DNA of 64,000 nt, taken from Geovibrio ferrireducens (GTDB lineage: Bacteria > Chrysiogenota > Deferribacteres > Deferribacterales > Geovibrionaceae). A model generated the notes under the pieces. That model saw only the letters and a list, made by a program, of their open reading frames with translations. It searched no databases and had not been told where the DNA came from. Made by a program: the position numbers and the translations under genes. Positions 35,089 to 44,324 of the stretch are shown here, in pieces; positions within the stretch are counted from its first letter, which is position 1, and each line of letters starts with the position of its first letter. The DNA is taken from assembly GCF_026226615.1 (NCBI RefSeq), contig NZ_JAJAPB010000013.1:1-64000 (forward strand), read 5' to 3'.

Positions 35089-35838
35089 ATGAGAATACTC
35101 CTTATCGCATTATGCCTGCTTATCAGTGTTTCAGCCTTCGCCAAAGATGTCACTGTCTTCGGCGCGGCTTCCGTAACAAACGCGATGGATGAAATTATCG
35201 CCGCTTACAAAAAGGAAAAGGGCGTTAATGTCATAGCTTCCTACGCATCCTCCGGCCCCCTTGCAAAACAGATAGAAAACGGCGCTCCCGCAGATATTTT
35301 CATATCAGCTAACATGAGCTGGATGGATTATCTGCTTGAAAAGGACAAAATTGAGGCAGGAACAAATGTGCCCTACCTCGCTAACAAGCTCGCTTTTATC
35401 GCCCCTGTCTCCTCCAAAACAGAGAAAATATCAGGCCTTGACGGAGCCACAGTGAAAAAACTCATCGGCAGCGGCAAGTTCGCTATGGGCGACCCTGAGC
35501 ACGTTCCCGCCGGGAAATACACTCAGAAGGCAATGGAAGGCTGGGGAATCTGGAAGGATCTTGAATCTCAGGCAGTCAGAATGCAGGACGTAAGATCGAC
35601 TCTCGCCATGGTCGAACGCGCCGTCCCTTACGGCTTTGTTTACTTCTCTGATGCCGCAGTCAGCAACAAGGTAAAGGTTATTTCTCTTGTGGATGATTCT
35701 CTCACAGGGAAAATAATATATCCCATGGGCATAGTAAAAGGAAAACGCACTCCCGAAACGGAAGCATTTTACAATTTCCTTAAAACAGACTATGCTTCTG
35801 GAGTTTTTCTGAAATACGGATTTATTGTGGTGAAGTAA
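35089..35838 (+). CDS. modA: Molybdate ABC transporter substrate-binding protein
   Basis: The 249-residue periplasmic protein has a signal peptide (MRILLIALCLLISVSAFA) and matches ModA: VFGAASVTNAMDEI, YASSGPLAKQIENGAPADIFISA and GDPEHVPAGKYTQKA, which build the oxyanion-binding cleft. It captures molybdate (or tungstate) for ModBC. GAGG precedes the ATG. First gene of modABC, downstream of a ModE-like box. It supplies Mo for the psrA enzyme. Confidence 0.94.
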   Translation: MRILLIALCLLISVSAFAKDVTVFGAASVTNAMDEIIAAYKKEKGVNVIASYASSGPLAKQIENGAPADIFISANMSWMDYLLEKDKIEAGTNVPYLANKLAFIAPVSSKTEKISGLDGATVKKLIGSGKFAMGDPEHVPAGKYTQKAMEGWGIWKDLESQAVRMQDVRSTLAMVERAVPYGFVYFSDAAVSNKVKVISLVDDSLTGKIIYPMGIVKGKRTPETEAFYNFLKTDYASGVFLKYGFIVVK

Positions 35839-35840
35839 GC

Positions 35841-36545
35841 ATGTTTAACCTCTCGCCGATAGAGATTGAGGCGATTTATCTCAGTATGAAAACTTCTCTC
35901 TGGGCGGTGCTTGCCGGGCTGATCCCCGGCATTGCCGCCGCTTATGTTCTGGCGCGCAAGAACTTTCCGGGCAAGCTGCTTCTGGACGGACTGCTCCATG
36001 TGCCCCTCGTTATCCCTCCCGTTGTTACGGGCTACCTGCTCCTCATAACCTTTAATGACAATGCCCCCATGGGCAAGCTGCTCAACAGCATCTTCGGTGT
36101 GGGCATAGCCTTCTCATGGAGGGGTGCGGTAGTTGCCTCAGTTGTGATGTCCATGCCTCTTCTGGTGCGCAGCGTCCGGCTTTCCATAGAGGGCATAGAC
36201 AGAGGGCTTGAGGAGGCGGCAAAAACACTCGGCGCAAAAAGATGGCGGGTATTCTTCACAGTCACCCTTCCCCTTTCAGTTCCGGGTATTATAACGGGAA
36301 CAGTCCTCGCATTCGCCAGAAGTTTAGGTGAGTTCGGAGCCACGATAACCTTCGTTTCCAATATCCCCGGCGAGACAAGAACCCTCCCCGTGGCACTGTA
36401 TAACCTTACCCAGACTCCGGGTACTGAGGCTGCGGCGCTCCGGCTCTGTATAATATCAATAGGGCTTTCCGTAGCCGCTATAGCCGCGTCCGAATACCTT
36501 TCCAGAAGAGCCGCGCTTAAACTCAGGGGAGCAGCCAATGCTTGA
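35841..36545 (+). CDS. modB: Molybdate ABC transporter permease
   Basis: The 234-residue membrane protein has about five or six helices and the ABC-permease EAA loop (EEAAKTLGAKRWRVFFTVTLPLSVPGI) that docks on ModC. FARSLGEFGATITFVSNIPGET is the ModB signature. It starts 2 bases after modA and overlaps modC by 8 bases. Confidence 0.95.
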   Translation: MFNLSPIEIEAIYLSMKTSLWAVLAGLIPGIAAAYVLARKNFPGKLLLDGLLHVPLVIPPVVTGYLLLITFNDNAPMGKLLNSIFGVGIAFSWRGAVVASVVMSMPLLVRSVRLSIEGIDRGLEEAAKTLGAKRWRVFFTVTLPLSVPGIITGTVLAFARSLGEFGATITFVSNIPGETRTLPVALYNLTQTPGTEAAALRLCIISIGLSVAAIAASEYLSRRAALKLRGAANA

Positions 36546-37620
36546 GTTCAGGGCATTAAAGCACTATCCGGCTTTCACTCTGGATGTTTCATTCAAAACA
36601 ACAGAAGGAATGGTGACAGGGCTCTTCGGGCGCTCAGGCTCCGGCAAAACCAGCATAATCAACATTGCTGCGGGGCTTGTTAAACCTGATGAGGGATATG
36701 TATCCGTCGGCGGCAAAGTTCTTTATGACAGCAGAAATAAAATCAACCTCCCTGCGCCCTCCCGCAGTTCCGGCTACATCTTTCAGGACGGCAGACTTTT
36801 CCCTCATATGACAGTGGAGGCCAACCTCCGCTACGGAATGAAGAGAAGCACAGAGAACGGACACAAGGCGAAGTTTGATGATGTTGTGGAGCTTCTTGGG
36901 ATAGGCGAACTGCTGAAACGCAGACCGCACAGGCTCTCCGGCGGTGAAAAGCAAAGGGTGGCTATCGGGCGCGCCCTGCTCTCCTCGCCCGACTTTCTCC
37001 TTATGGACGAACCGCTTTCCGCCCTTGATTCCAACAGGAAGGAGGAGCTTATCCCCTTCATCGGCAAAATGGTGCAGACCTTCAAGCTTCCTGTGCTTTA
37101 TGTAACTCACTCTATAGATGAGCTTTTCAGCCTGTGCGATAATGTGGTGCTGATGAATAACGGAAAATGCACTGATTCGGGCTCTGTGGAGGATGTTGTG
37201 TCACGTCCGGCAAACAGGGAGATACTCAGCCTCAGCGGACGGGTAAGTGTTCTGCGGGCTTATGCCGTTTCGGAAAGCGAGCCCTCAATCATTACATTCG
37301 AAAACGGAAAGCTTGGCATCCCCACTTCAAAACACGCAACAGGAACTGAGCTTCGTGTCGCTGTGCATTCCGATGATGTGACCCTTGCACTGAATAAGCC
37401 AACAGGGTTAAGCGCCAGAAACATAATGAAAGGCACTGTAACAGCCATGGACAGGAGTGATGATGGTGCGGTTGCCGTCACTGTGGATGTCGGACTTCCG
37501 GTCTACGCCACAATAACACGCTCTGCCGCTTCGGAACTCGGCATAAGGGCAGGGATGGAGATTTATGTAATAATGAAAACCATCGCCCTTTCAAGACTCA
37601 GCGTTCCTTTTATACATTAA
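36538..37620 (+). CDS. modC: Molybdate ABC transporter ATP-binding protein
   Basis: The 360-residue protein has Walker A FGRSGSGKTS, signature LSGGEKQRVAIGRALL, Walker B FLLMDEPLSALD and the switch His in YVTHSIDE. A C-terminal Mop/TOBE domain (about 290-355) can bind molybdate and regulate transport. It overlaps modB and is followed by a terminator-like hairpin. Confidence 0.94.
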   Translation: MLEFRALKHYPAFTLDVSFKTTEGMVTGLFGRSGSGKTSIINIAAGLVKPDEGYVSVGGKVLYDSRNKINLPAPSRSSGYIFQDGRLFPHMTVEANLRYGMKRSTENGHKAKFDDVVELLGIGELLKRRPHRLSGGEKQRVAIGRALLSSPDFLLMDEPLSALDSNRKEELIPFIGKMVQTFKLPVLYVTHSIDELFSLCDNVVLMNNGKCTDSGSVEDVVSRPANREILSLSGRVSVLRAYAVSESEPSIITFENGKLGIPTSKHATGTELRVAVHSDDVTLALNKPTGLSARNIMKGTVTAMDRSDDGAVAVTVDVGLPVYATITRSAASELGIRAGMEIYVIMKTIALSRLSVPFIH

Positions 37621-37624
37621 TGGT

Positions 37625-37661
37625 AAGTAAAGGCGGCAGACGAAGCCGCCTCTGTTTACTT
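37625..37661. terminator. Bidirectional terminator between modC and the EamA gene
   Basis: AGGCGGC (37631-37637) pairs with GCCGCCT (37645-37651); AGTAAA and TTTACT further out can extend the stem. It lies between convergent genes and overlaps the 3' end of the EamA transporter gene. Confidence 0.7.
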
Positions 37662-38528
37662 CGCCTTCCTCACCACATCCCGCATCTGGAGCAGAACAGA
37701 GAGAATAATGATACCCAGACCAGCGAAGAATGATGCGTTGACCTCGCTCATCTCCCTGAAAATCACTGCCGCCAGAATAATCGTATAGATAGGCTCAAGG
37801 TTATATGACAGATTCACGGTGAAAGCCGAGATCCTCTTGAGGGCATAAATTTGCAGAAGCTGCAGCCCTATTGTGCAGAAAACCGCAAGGATGATAATAA
37901 AAAACAGGTTCCGTGCATCGGGAATCACTGCTCCTGCGCCGAAGAAATAGAGATACACAGGGGCAAGGGCGGAAAGGAAAATAAGCCCTCCTGCTATCTC
38001 ATAAAAAGTGAGCAGCGGAATATACGAAAACTTTGGGATGACAAGCTTGTTCATGGTAATCGCCAGCGCACACGCAAGGGAGGAGACTATGCCGAGCCCT
38101 ATGCCAAGCCTGTAGCGGCTGTCAAAATGGAATATAAGCAGTATGCCCGCCACGGAAAAGAAGCCGTAGAAAAGCTCTTTGAAGTTGAAACGGATTCGGA
38201 GCATAAGCGGCTCCAGAAGGGCGGTGAAGAATCCTGTCAGAGAAAAGCAGACCACACCGACACTAACGTTTGATGCCTTTATGCTTCCGTAAAACAAAAT
38301 CCAGTGCAGACACAGCACAGCGCCAACGCCGGCTGCCTGTATAATCTCCTCTGCACTGTAGAGGCGGAATTTCCCGCTGAATTTCAGTATAAGCCAGAAG
38401 CAAAGTGCGGCAACAAACACACGCCACCACACCAGCGCACCCGCATCCAGAGTGATGAGACGGCCGAAAAGTCCCGTGAAACCCGCTATGAATATGGAAA
38501 GATGGAGTGCTATGAATGCCTGTTTCAT
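37656..38528 (-). CDS. EamA/DMT-family transporter
   Basis: The 290-residue protein has about ten hydrophobic helices in two EamA repeats (RVFVAALCFWLIL...WILFYGSIKASNVSVGVV in the first; LQIYALKRISAFTVNLSYNLEPIYTIILA in the second). Members export amino acids or other metabolites. Start at 38528 is chosen because helix 1 starts right after MKQAFIA; 30 residues upstream are open but hydrophilic. The ribosome-binding site is weak. Confidence 0.82.
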   Translation of the reverse strand: MKQAFIALHLSIFIAGFTGLFGRLITLDAGALVWWRVFVAALCFWLILKFSGKFRLYSAEEIIQAAGVGAVLCLHWILFYGSIKASNVSVGVVCFSLTGFFTALLEPLMLRIRFNFKELFYGFFSVAGILLIFHFDSRYRLGIGLGIVSSLACALAITMNKLVIPKFSYIPLLTFYEIAGGLIFLSALAPVYLYFFGAGAVIPDARNLFFIIILAVFCTIGLQLLQIYALKRISAFTVNLSYNLEPIYTIILAAVIFREMSEVNASFFAGLGIIILSVLLQMRDVVRKAK

Positions 38529-38696
38529 ACTTTTAAGGAAATTTCGCCGGAAGGCAGAATGAGACTGATTTTGTAAGTTTTCATATCCGCTTATATCACT
38601 GCCGCGTTGCGCTTGCAAATCATTTCATATTCTCTGAAAATTATTTAATTTTGTGATGATTTTTTCTGAAATAAGGTATAAAGAACAATAACACAT

Positions 38697-38769
38697 GCGG
38701 GCGTAGCTCATCAGGTAGAGCGACAGCTTCCCAAGCTGTAGGTGGCGGGTTCGAGCCCCGTCGCCCGCT
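38697..38769 (+). tRNA. tRNA-Gly (anticodon CCC)
   Basis: A complete cloverleaf is present: acceptor GCGGGCG/CGCCCGC, D-arm GCTC...GAGC, anticodon stem ACAGC/GCTGT with loop TTCCCAA (anticodon CCC, reading GGG), T-arm GCGGG-TTCGAGC-CCCGT with one G-U pair, discriminator T. The CCA end is not encoded. An accessory gene patch begins just downstream, and tRNA 3' ends are common integration sites, though I saw no repeat of this 3' end further on. Confidence 0.95.
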
Positions 38770-38795
38770 TTATTTTTATATTTATTATGAATAAC

Positions 38796-39119
38796 CTATT
38801 TACCTTTTATTCTTTTCTGAGCCATTTTATAAACGGCTGAATCATCCCTGACAGAAATAATAACAATCCTCATCACACCTTCTTTTCTTTCTATACTGTA
38901 AACAACTCTAAGTCCCAGAGCTGAGAGCTTTATCTTCATATATCCCGCAAGCTTGCCAGACACCTTATTGCCCAAAGGTTTACCGTAACCGCCTTCGGTA
39001 ATGAGCAAAGGATTTGCCGAAACCTTCTTCACTGCTTTAAGAACATGTATTTGCTGAGTTTTATCAAGATTTTTTAAATCCTGTGCTGCTTCCCCTGTGT
39101 ATTCAACTACCCACGCCAT
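38796..39119 (-). CDS. RelE/ParE-family toxin
   Basis: The 107-residue basic protein matches RelE-type mRNA interferases: WVVEYTGEAAQDLKNLDKTQQ at the start, NPL...GKPLGNKVSGKLAGYMKIKLSALGLRVVYSIERKEGVMRIVIISV in the core strands. It should cleave mRNA at the ribosome when free of antitoxin. Its ATG shares one base with the antitoxin's stop codon. Confidence 0.88.
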   Translation of the reverse strand: MAWVVEYTGEAAQDLKNLDKTQQIHVLKAVKKVSANPLLITEGGYGKPLGNKVSGKLAGYMKIKLSALGLRVVYSIERKEGVMRIVIISVRDDSAVYKMAQKRIKGK

Positions 39120-39451
39120 CAGTCAATCTCAACCTCAATATCATCAAGGTCAGCTTCACTTATACCCAGATTGGCAAGAACATCGCCAGAGGACATAAAT
39201 CCGCTCTGAGAAGCATTTTTCATCCTTTTTTCAGCCTCAAAATATAAAGCGTAGTCCTCCAGAGCCTCCATCATTGCTTCATAGCGCTCAGGCTGAACCA
39301 GAACACAAGCGGGAGTATTATTTTTGAGAACAACCTTGAACCCGCTCTCATTAACTTCATCAAATATTTTGCCTGCTTCACCACGGTTAAAGCGTGTGAT
39401 AGGTACTATTGAGCCAATAATATCTTTTACGGAAAAGTTATCTTTCTTCAT
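39119..39451 (-). CDS. Phd/YefM-family antitoxin
   Basis: The 110-residue protein has the Phd/YefM pattern: short DNA-binding N-terminus (DIIGSIVPITRFNRGEAGKIFDEV), VVLKNNTPACVLVQPERYEAMMEALED, and an acidic C-terminal tail that would wrap the toxin. GGAGC precedes the ATG at 39451. It overlaps the RelE-type toxin by one base, and the complex likely autorepresses the operon. Confidence 0.85.
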   Translation of the reverse strand: MKKDNFSVKDIIGSIVPITRFNRGEAGKIFDEVNESGFKVVLKNNTPACVLVQPERYEAMMEALEDYALYFEAEKRMKNASQSGFMSSGDVLANLGISEADLDDIEVEID

Positions 39452-39554
39452 TATCGCTCCTTTATGATAGAAGTATAGGCTTAACGATAAAAAAGACAAT
39501 AAAAAAGTTGATTAATATATCGACATACCTCACTCTCCCGCAATTTGTTTGACT

Positions 39555-39845
39555 TTAAATAGCGTTTTTAAAATCTTTTACATCAAGTTTGTCAGCTTCC
39601 TTTTCTGCCTTCCAGAGATCATACATCATCTGCTGTTTGAGCCAGCTTTCAGGAGTTCCGCCGAATGCTCTGGAAAGTCTTATCGCCATAAGCGGTGAAA
39701 TCCCTGATTTTCCATTTATAAGTTCAGAGAAAGCTTTTCTGGTTACTCCAAGCCCTTCTGCGGCTTTTGTTACGGACAACCCCAGCGGTTCTAAACATAG
39801 CTCTTTAATTGTTTCTCCCGGATGAGGAGGATTAAACATTGCCAT
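39555..39845 (-). CDS. higA: HigA-family antitoxin
   Basis: The 96-residue helix-turn-helix protein matches HigA/Vap[61 protein letters not shown], the classic antitoxin repressor. AGAGGTG before the ATG at 39845 sets the start. It follows the higB toxin by 10 bases, the reversed (toxin-first) order typical of higBA. Confidence 0.92.
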   Translation of the reverse strand: MAMFNPPHPGETIKELCLEPLGLSVTKAAEGLGVTRKAFSELINGKSGISPLMAIRLSRAFGGTPESWLKQQMMYDLWKAEKEADKLDVKDFKNAI

Positions 39846-39855
39846 TTTACACCTC

Positions 39856-40134
39856 TCAGTGATAATCCAAGTAATCAACATCAAGGACGTTGCCTTCTTC
39901 CAGCCTGAAAATGACTCGCCAATTACCGAAAACAGATACAGACATAAACCCGTCAAGGCTACCTGACAGCTTATGTAAAGCAAGACCCGGCAGGTTCATA
40001 TCTTCTGCCGATGCTGCAACATCCAGTCTGGCCAGAATAGCTCTCAGCCTTTTTTCATACTGAGGAACAATTCCGGACTTGCTGCCTGTGCTGTAATATT
40101 TTTCTAATCCTTTATGCCTGAAGCTGACTATCAT
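39856..40134 (-). CDS. higB: HigB-family toxin
   Basis: The 92-residue protein is a HigB/RelE-fold mRNA interferase: [21 protein letters not shown] at the start, [40 protein letters not shown] at the end, with the conserved terminal YLDYH. The ATG at 40134 matches the family start; another ATG lies 12 bases upstream, and neither has a clear ribosome-binding site. Confidence 0.9.
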   Translation of the reverse strand: MIVSFRHKGLEKYYSTGSKSGIVPQYEKRLRAILARLDVAASAEDMNLPGLALHKLSGSLDGFMSVSVFGNWRVIFRLEEGNVLDVDYLDYH

Positions 40135-40356
40135 ATATAAACGCATATTGCAACGTGTCGGGTGTCAATAGTTTTGATTTAACCCTGCGTTCAGCTTCCT
40201 GCTTGCAGGTAATATTTTCGATTGGTGTGCTTGTTGTGTTTAAATAAGCCTCTGTCTGATTGCACAATGGTTAATGATGGAGTTGCTTTTTTATTTTTCA
40301 AAATGAAAATTGATGTTAAACTATAGAAAAATTATCAAAATCAGGGGGGGAGTACC

Positions 40357-41958
40357 TTGAATCAAAATATTGCAAGCCGCTTAGTAACAGATACACCATT
40401 GATTAAAGATCTCATTAGTGAGATAAAAAAGGGAGAAATTAAAGTTCCACAATTTCAGCGCCCTTTTGTTTGGAAAGAGGAACAGGCTATACGTTTACTT
40501 GATAGTATTTCAAGCAGCTATCCAGTAGGGAGTTTGTTACTTTGGAGAACAAAATCAAAACTTGCAACTGAGAGAAATATTGGAGACTTTAAACTACCGG
40601 ACGCAGATGATATGAGCCCGACTAACTATGTACTTGATGGACAACAACGTTTAACTGTAATTTATGCGTGTTTTGGAGCACCTGACGAAGAAGACGGTTT
40701 TAATGTTGTTTTTGATTTAAATAAACAGGAATTTTCAAAAAAAACAGATATAAAAGAAAATTATTTATTTCCATTAAGATGGATTTTTATCACAACAAAA
40801 TTATTAAATTTTAGGACAGCTTTATCAGAACATCCTGAAGCAACTGTCTTTCAGGAGCGACTTGACAAATTGATTGATATAATAACTAATTATCGAATAC
40901 CTGTAGTCATTCTCAAAGAGTTAACCGTTGAAGAAGTTTGCCCAATTTTCGAAAGAATTAATAGTTCGGGAACAAGATTGTCAACATACGATTTGATGGT
41001 TGCGGCGACATGGACGCAAACTTTCAACTTGAATGATGAGGTTAAAGCTATTTCCGAAGCATTAGAAGCAAAAAGATACGAAGAAATAAGCGGAGATACT
41101 ATTCTCAAATGCTTATCAGCTATAAAATATACTAGTACAAAAAAAGATACAATACTATCATTAAGAAAGTTGTCACGAGCAGAAATGAATAGCTTAGTCG
41201 ATACCACAAAAGAAGCATTATTAAAAACGGTAGATTTATTAACAACTGAATTTAAGATCTATAGCTGGGCTTTTTTACCTTATGAAGCAATTTTGGTAAT
41301 AATTTGCTTTATTTATGCCAGAAAGAATACGCTTGATCAAGAGGCACATATTCGCCTTAAGAGATGGTTTTGGAGTAGTGCTTTCGCTGAACGTTATAGA
41401 GGTGCAGCTGATTCCTTGATAACATCTGACTTAACACGTATTGAAGAGTATATAGTAAACTGTAAAGATGTCCCTGGCTTACTTGCTAATATTCCTTCCA
41501 AAGATGAGCTAGCTTCTGTCTTATTTCGGAGTAACGTTTCTCGCACCAGAGCATTTATACTGTTACTCGCATCATTAAACCCCCAAAACATTACCAATGG
41601 TGCCAAAATTGATGTAACTAATGCACTCTCTGTCTTTAATCAGAAGCAATTTCATCATATATACCCGAAAGCTTACCTTAAAAATCTTAGTATAGATGAT
41701 CGTCAAATGAATCTTATTTCTAATATATGTATGCTTTCAGCATCAGAAAATAATCTTATCCGCGATAACGATCCAAATAAATATATACCTAATTTAATAG
41801 AACAACTAGATGATCGGTATGAAGATATTTTTAAAACAAACTTACTACCAATACTCAAAGCCAATGATTACAGGAAATTAGCATACGATGAATTCCTTGA
41901 ATTAAGAATCGAGCTCATACATGAACGTATGTCGTTAATGTGCAACGGAAAAATATAA
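40357..41958 (+). CDS. DUF262/DUF1524 (GmrSD-like) nuclease protein
   Basis: The 533-residue protein has an N-terminal DUF262 domain (residues about 15-230) with the ParB-like nucleotide-binding DGQQRLT motif and the FERINSSGTRLS box, and a C-terminal DUF1524-type HNH segment with HHIYPKAYL (about residue 430). The same pair occurs in GmrSD type IV restriction enzymes, which attack modified phage DNA; here they are on one chain. Start is TTG at 40357, behind a run AGGGGGGGAG. The gene is strikingly AT-rich compared with its surroundings and sits beside two toxin-antitoxin pairs downstream of a tRNA, so horizontal transfer is likely. Confidence 0.82.
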   Translation: MNQNIASRLVTDTPLIKDLISEIKKGEIKVPQFQRPFVWKEEQAIRLLDSISSSYPVGSLLLWRTKSKLATERNIGDFKLPDADDMSPTNYVLDGQQRLTVIYACFGAPDEEDGFNVVFDLNKQEFSKKTDIKENYLFPLRWIFITTKLLNFRTALSEHPEATVFQERLDKLIDIITNYRIPVVILKELTVEEVCPIFERINSSGTRLSTYDLMVAATWTQTFNLNDEVKAISEALEAKRYEEISGDTILKCLSAIKYTSTKKDTILSLRKLSRAEMNSLVDTTKEALLKTVDLLTTEFKIYSWAFLPYEAILVIICFIYARKNTLDQEAHIRLKRWFWSSAFAERYRGAADSLITSDLTRIEEYIVNCKDVPGLLANIPSKDELASVLFRSNVSRTRAFILLLASLNPQNITNGAKIDVTNALSVFNQKQFHHIYPKAYLKNLSIDDRQMNLISNICMLSASENNLIRDNDPNKYIPNLIEQLDDRYEDIFKTNLLPILKANDYRKLAYDEFLELRIELIHERMSLMCNGKI

Positions 41959-42000
41959 TCGACAAATTATAGGACGCTTGATATTTCACATCACATTAAA

Positions 42001-42030
42001 AAAGGGCACCCTCCCTTCAGGGTGCCCTTT
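42001..42030. terminator. Strong bidirectional terminator
   Basis: AAAGGGCACCCT (42001-42012) pairs perfectly with AGGGTGCCCTTT (42019-42030) over a 6-base loop, with flanking A and T runs. It separates the DUF262 gene from the convergent DASS transporter. Confidence 0.9.
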
Positions 42031-42081
42031 CTTAATAGAGGTCAAAACCGGATGAATAAGCTTCCGGCGTTGCGCACTTAA

Positions 42082-43830
42082 TTATTTACCGGTAATAACT
42101 TTTGCCCACTCAGGAACAATGCCGAACTCCACGCCGAAGGCGGGAACAACTATCAGGTAAGTTACCGCGACAGTGATAACTATGCCGAGCACATTAAGCC
42201 CGAAGCCGCTTCTTACCATCTGCGGAATGGTGACATAGCCCGACCCGAAAACTATGGCGTTCGGGGGTGTAGCCACTGGCAGCATGAAAGCGCACGAAGC
42301 CGCAATAGCCGCGGGAACGGTGAGCAGAAGCGGGTTCTGCCCCAAGCCTACCGCAACAGCCGCGAGAATGGGCATAACCATTGCCGCTGTAGCGGTGTTT
42401 GATGTGAGTTCTGTAAGAAAGATAATAAGTGTTGTGACCGCAATTATCAATACAAATATCGGTGCGTGTTCAAGAAGTCCGACCTGCATACCTATCCAGT
42501 CTGCAAGCTTTGTGGTCTTAAAACCATCGGAAAGCGCAAGACCGCCGCCGAAGAGTATGAGAACTCCCCATGGCATTTTAGCAGCCCAGTGCCAGTCCAT
42601 GACAAATTCGTTTTTCTTCATATTTATAGGGATAAGGAAGAGAACAAGCCCTCCTACCATTGCAATGGCAGCATCTGTAACCATTTTGGGATCGGGGAAA
42701 AGGAAAGCGAGTTTTGCCCTGAATATCCATGCGAATGCTGTAAGGCCGAAAACAAGCGCAGTCCAGCGTTCCCCGGCACTCATGCTGCCCATTCTTTTAA
42801 GTTCCGCTTCGATAAGCTCTTTACCGCCGGGAACCTTTTTGAGCTTCATGGGGTTTGCCACCTTGATAAGCCACAGCCAGCAAAGGGGAAGTGTCACTAT
42901 AACAAGAGGCACGCCTACAGCAAGCCATTTTGCGAAAGTTATTTCATAACCGAATGTTTTTGACATATATCCGGCAAGAACAGTATTGGGCGGAGTTCCT
43001 ATAAGAGTCGCGATACCGCCGATTGACGCGGCGTAAGCGATACCCAGCATGAGGTTAAGGCCGAAGGCGAACTTTTCGGGCGAGAAATCTATGACCTTGT
43101 CGAGACCTTCTTTTTTTCCTTCCTCAACAACGTGATAAATTATGGCAAGGCCGATGGGCATCATCATAACTGCGGTTGCTGTGTTGGAAACGAAAGCGGA
43201 AAGAACGGCAGTGGCCGCCATGAAGCCGAAAATAAGTCTGCTGGGCGAGAAGCCGACAACTTTTACAATATTCATGGCTATTCTGCGGTGAAGGTTCCAC
43301 CTCTGCATAGCAAGCGCTATTATGAAACCGCCCATGAAGAGATAGATCAGGTCATTGGCATAGGGTGCAGCCGCTTTGCCGGTGGGCATGAGACCGAGTA
43401 CCGGAAAAAGGGGTATAGGAAGAAGACTTGTGGCCGGAATCGGGATAGACTCACACATCCACCAGCATGCCATAAGGAAAGCAACCGCTGCCATTTTCTG
43501 TGCGGCGGGCTCCATACCTGCGGGTGCGGGGACAACAAGCATAAGTACAAAAAGAACAGGGCCGAGAATCAGACCGATGAACTGGCGTCTGGTGTATTCG
43601 CGGGGCTCATCCTCTTTCACGCCGTCAGGGCCTGTCTGGAGTCTGCGCACATGCTCAGCGGGCGCCTGCTCCATCTCGTCTGCGAGGTCGATGCTTTTTT
43701 CCTCTCTCTCATCAGCGGATGAGAAGTGTTGGTTGTGGAATTTCCTGAGTAATGCTTTGGGACTATAAAGCACGAGTGCCTTTGTCTCGTCGTGCCAGTC
43801 CCAAAGCCTGCTCCAAATAGCTGTCATCAT
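42082..43830 (-). CDS. DASS-family (SLC13) anion/dicarboxylate transporter, copy 1
   Basis: The 582-residue sodium-coupled transporter has both SLC13 substrate motifs, SNTATAVMMMPIGLA and LTSNTATAAMVMPI, plus LPVATPPNAIVFGSG at the end. An unusual cytosolic N-terminal stretch of about 80 residues (DETKALVLYSPKALLRKF...) is shared with copy 2, to which it is very similar throughout. AGGAG before ATGATG sets the start at 43830. Substrate is probably C4-dicarboxylates, citrate or a related anion. A sigma-54 promoter at 43874-43888 and upstream boxes tie it to the adjacent two-component system. Confidence 0.9.
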   Translation of the reverse strand: MMTAIWSRLWDWHDETKALVLYSPKALLRKFHNQHFSSADEREEKSIDLADEMEQAPAEHVRRLQTGPDGVKEDEPREYTRRQFIGLILGPVLFVLMLVVPAPAGMEPAAQKMAAVAFLMACWWMCESIPIPATSLLPIPLFPVLGLMPTGKAAAPYANDLIYLFMGGFIIALAMQRWNLHRRIAMNIVKVVGFSPSRLIFGFMAATAVLSAFVSNTATAVMMMPIGLAIIYHVVEEGKKEGLDKVIDFSPEKFAFGLNLMLGIAYAASIGGIATLIGTPPNTVLAGYMSKTFGYEITFAKWLAVGVPLVIVTLPLCWLWLIKVANPMKLKKVPGGKELIEAELKRMGSMSAGERWTALVFGLTAFAWIFRAKLAFLFPDPKMVTDAAIAMVGGLVLFLIPINMKKNEFVMDWHWAAKMPWGVLILFGGGLALSDGFKTTKLADWIGMQVGLLEHAPIFVLIIAVTTLIIFLTELTSNTATAAMVMPILAAVAVGLGQNPLLLTVPAAIAASCAFMLPVATPPNAIVFGSGYVTIPQMVRSGFGLNVLGIVITVAVTYLIVVPAFGVEFGIVPEWAKVITGK

Positions 43831-43873
43831 AAACCACTCCTGAAACAAAACTTAATGAACTGGCGCTTTAAAA

Positions 43874-43888
43874 GCAACAAGCGTACCA
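43874..43888 (-). promoter_or_regulatory. Sigma-54 promoter of DASS copy 1
   Basis: On the minus strand TGGTACGCTTGTTGC matches the sigma-54 consensus TGGCAC-N5-TTGC with one difference. The transcript would start near 43862, about 32 bases before the start codon. Confidence 0.75.
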
Positions 43889-43977
43889 TATTCCTTGATA
43901 ATCTTATTAATTTTTATCCGCAATAACCCTAAACACCTTATAAAAAAGAGATAGAAAAATTTAAATTTATAACAGAC

Positions 43978-43992
43978 TATAATCTCGTTATA
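43978..43992. promoter_or_regulatory. TATAATCTCGTTATA box, DASS copy 1
   Basis: This dyad-like 15-mer is centred about 123 bases before the predicted sigma-54 transcript start. The same box (one change) lies at the same distance before DASS copy 2. Confidence 0.6.
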
Positions 43993-44022
43993 ATTTTTGA
44001 CAATATTGAAAAGCAGATTTGC

Positions 44023-44036
44023 GGCGGAAATTCGCC
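44023..44036. promoter_or_regulatory. GGCGGAAATTCGCC box, proximal
   Basis: Centred about 167 bases before the predicted transcript start of DASS copy 1. It matches the proximal box of copy 2 in sequence and distance; a candidate enhancer site for the DctD-like regulator. Confidence 0.6.
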
Positions 44037-44101
44037 AGATAAAATTAATTGTAGACATTTAAATATTGATAATAAAGGAATATTTACCGAATAAGCAAAA
44101 T

Positions 44102-44115
44102 GGCGGAAATTCGCC
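44102..44115. promoter_or_regulatory. GGCGGAAATTCGCC box, distal
   Basis: Identical to the proximal box, 79 bases further upstream, and followed by the same CCAGATAA context. Confidence 0.6.
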
Positions 44116-44296
44116 AGATAATACAAATAGAACAGAGCCATATCGATTCTGCATAAAATATTAACTTAAAAAGCAACAAATGAATATGTAATTAAGGCTT
44201 TGACCATTAAAACACGTCTTTTGTTCTATTTTAACCCTCGGTATTTTATAACGAGGTGTCTTTTACGTCTCATTTTTGTCTGTTATTTTACGCATG

Positions 44297-44310
44297 TGCA
44301 GATTTCCGCC
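44297..44310. promoter_or_regulatory. GGCGGAAATCTGCA box, third weaker copy
   Basis: Read on the minus strand this is GGCGGAAATCTGCA, one base short of the shared pattern. It lies near the end of DASS copy 2, about 440 bases upstream of the copy 1 promoter. Confidence 0.4.
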
Positions 44311-44324
44311 ACCTGAAACAAGGT

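Noticed and set aside
38697-42000. Integrated element bounded by a tRNA 3'-end duplication
   Set aside because: No second copy of the tRNA-Gly 3' end and no integrase were seen downstream, so boundaries cannot be supported.
44023-44036. GGCGGAAATTCGCC box read as a sigma-54 promoter
   Set aside because: On the minus strand TGGCGAATTTCCGC has GG and GC one base too close, and a better sigma-54 match lies near the start codon.
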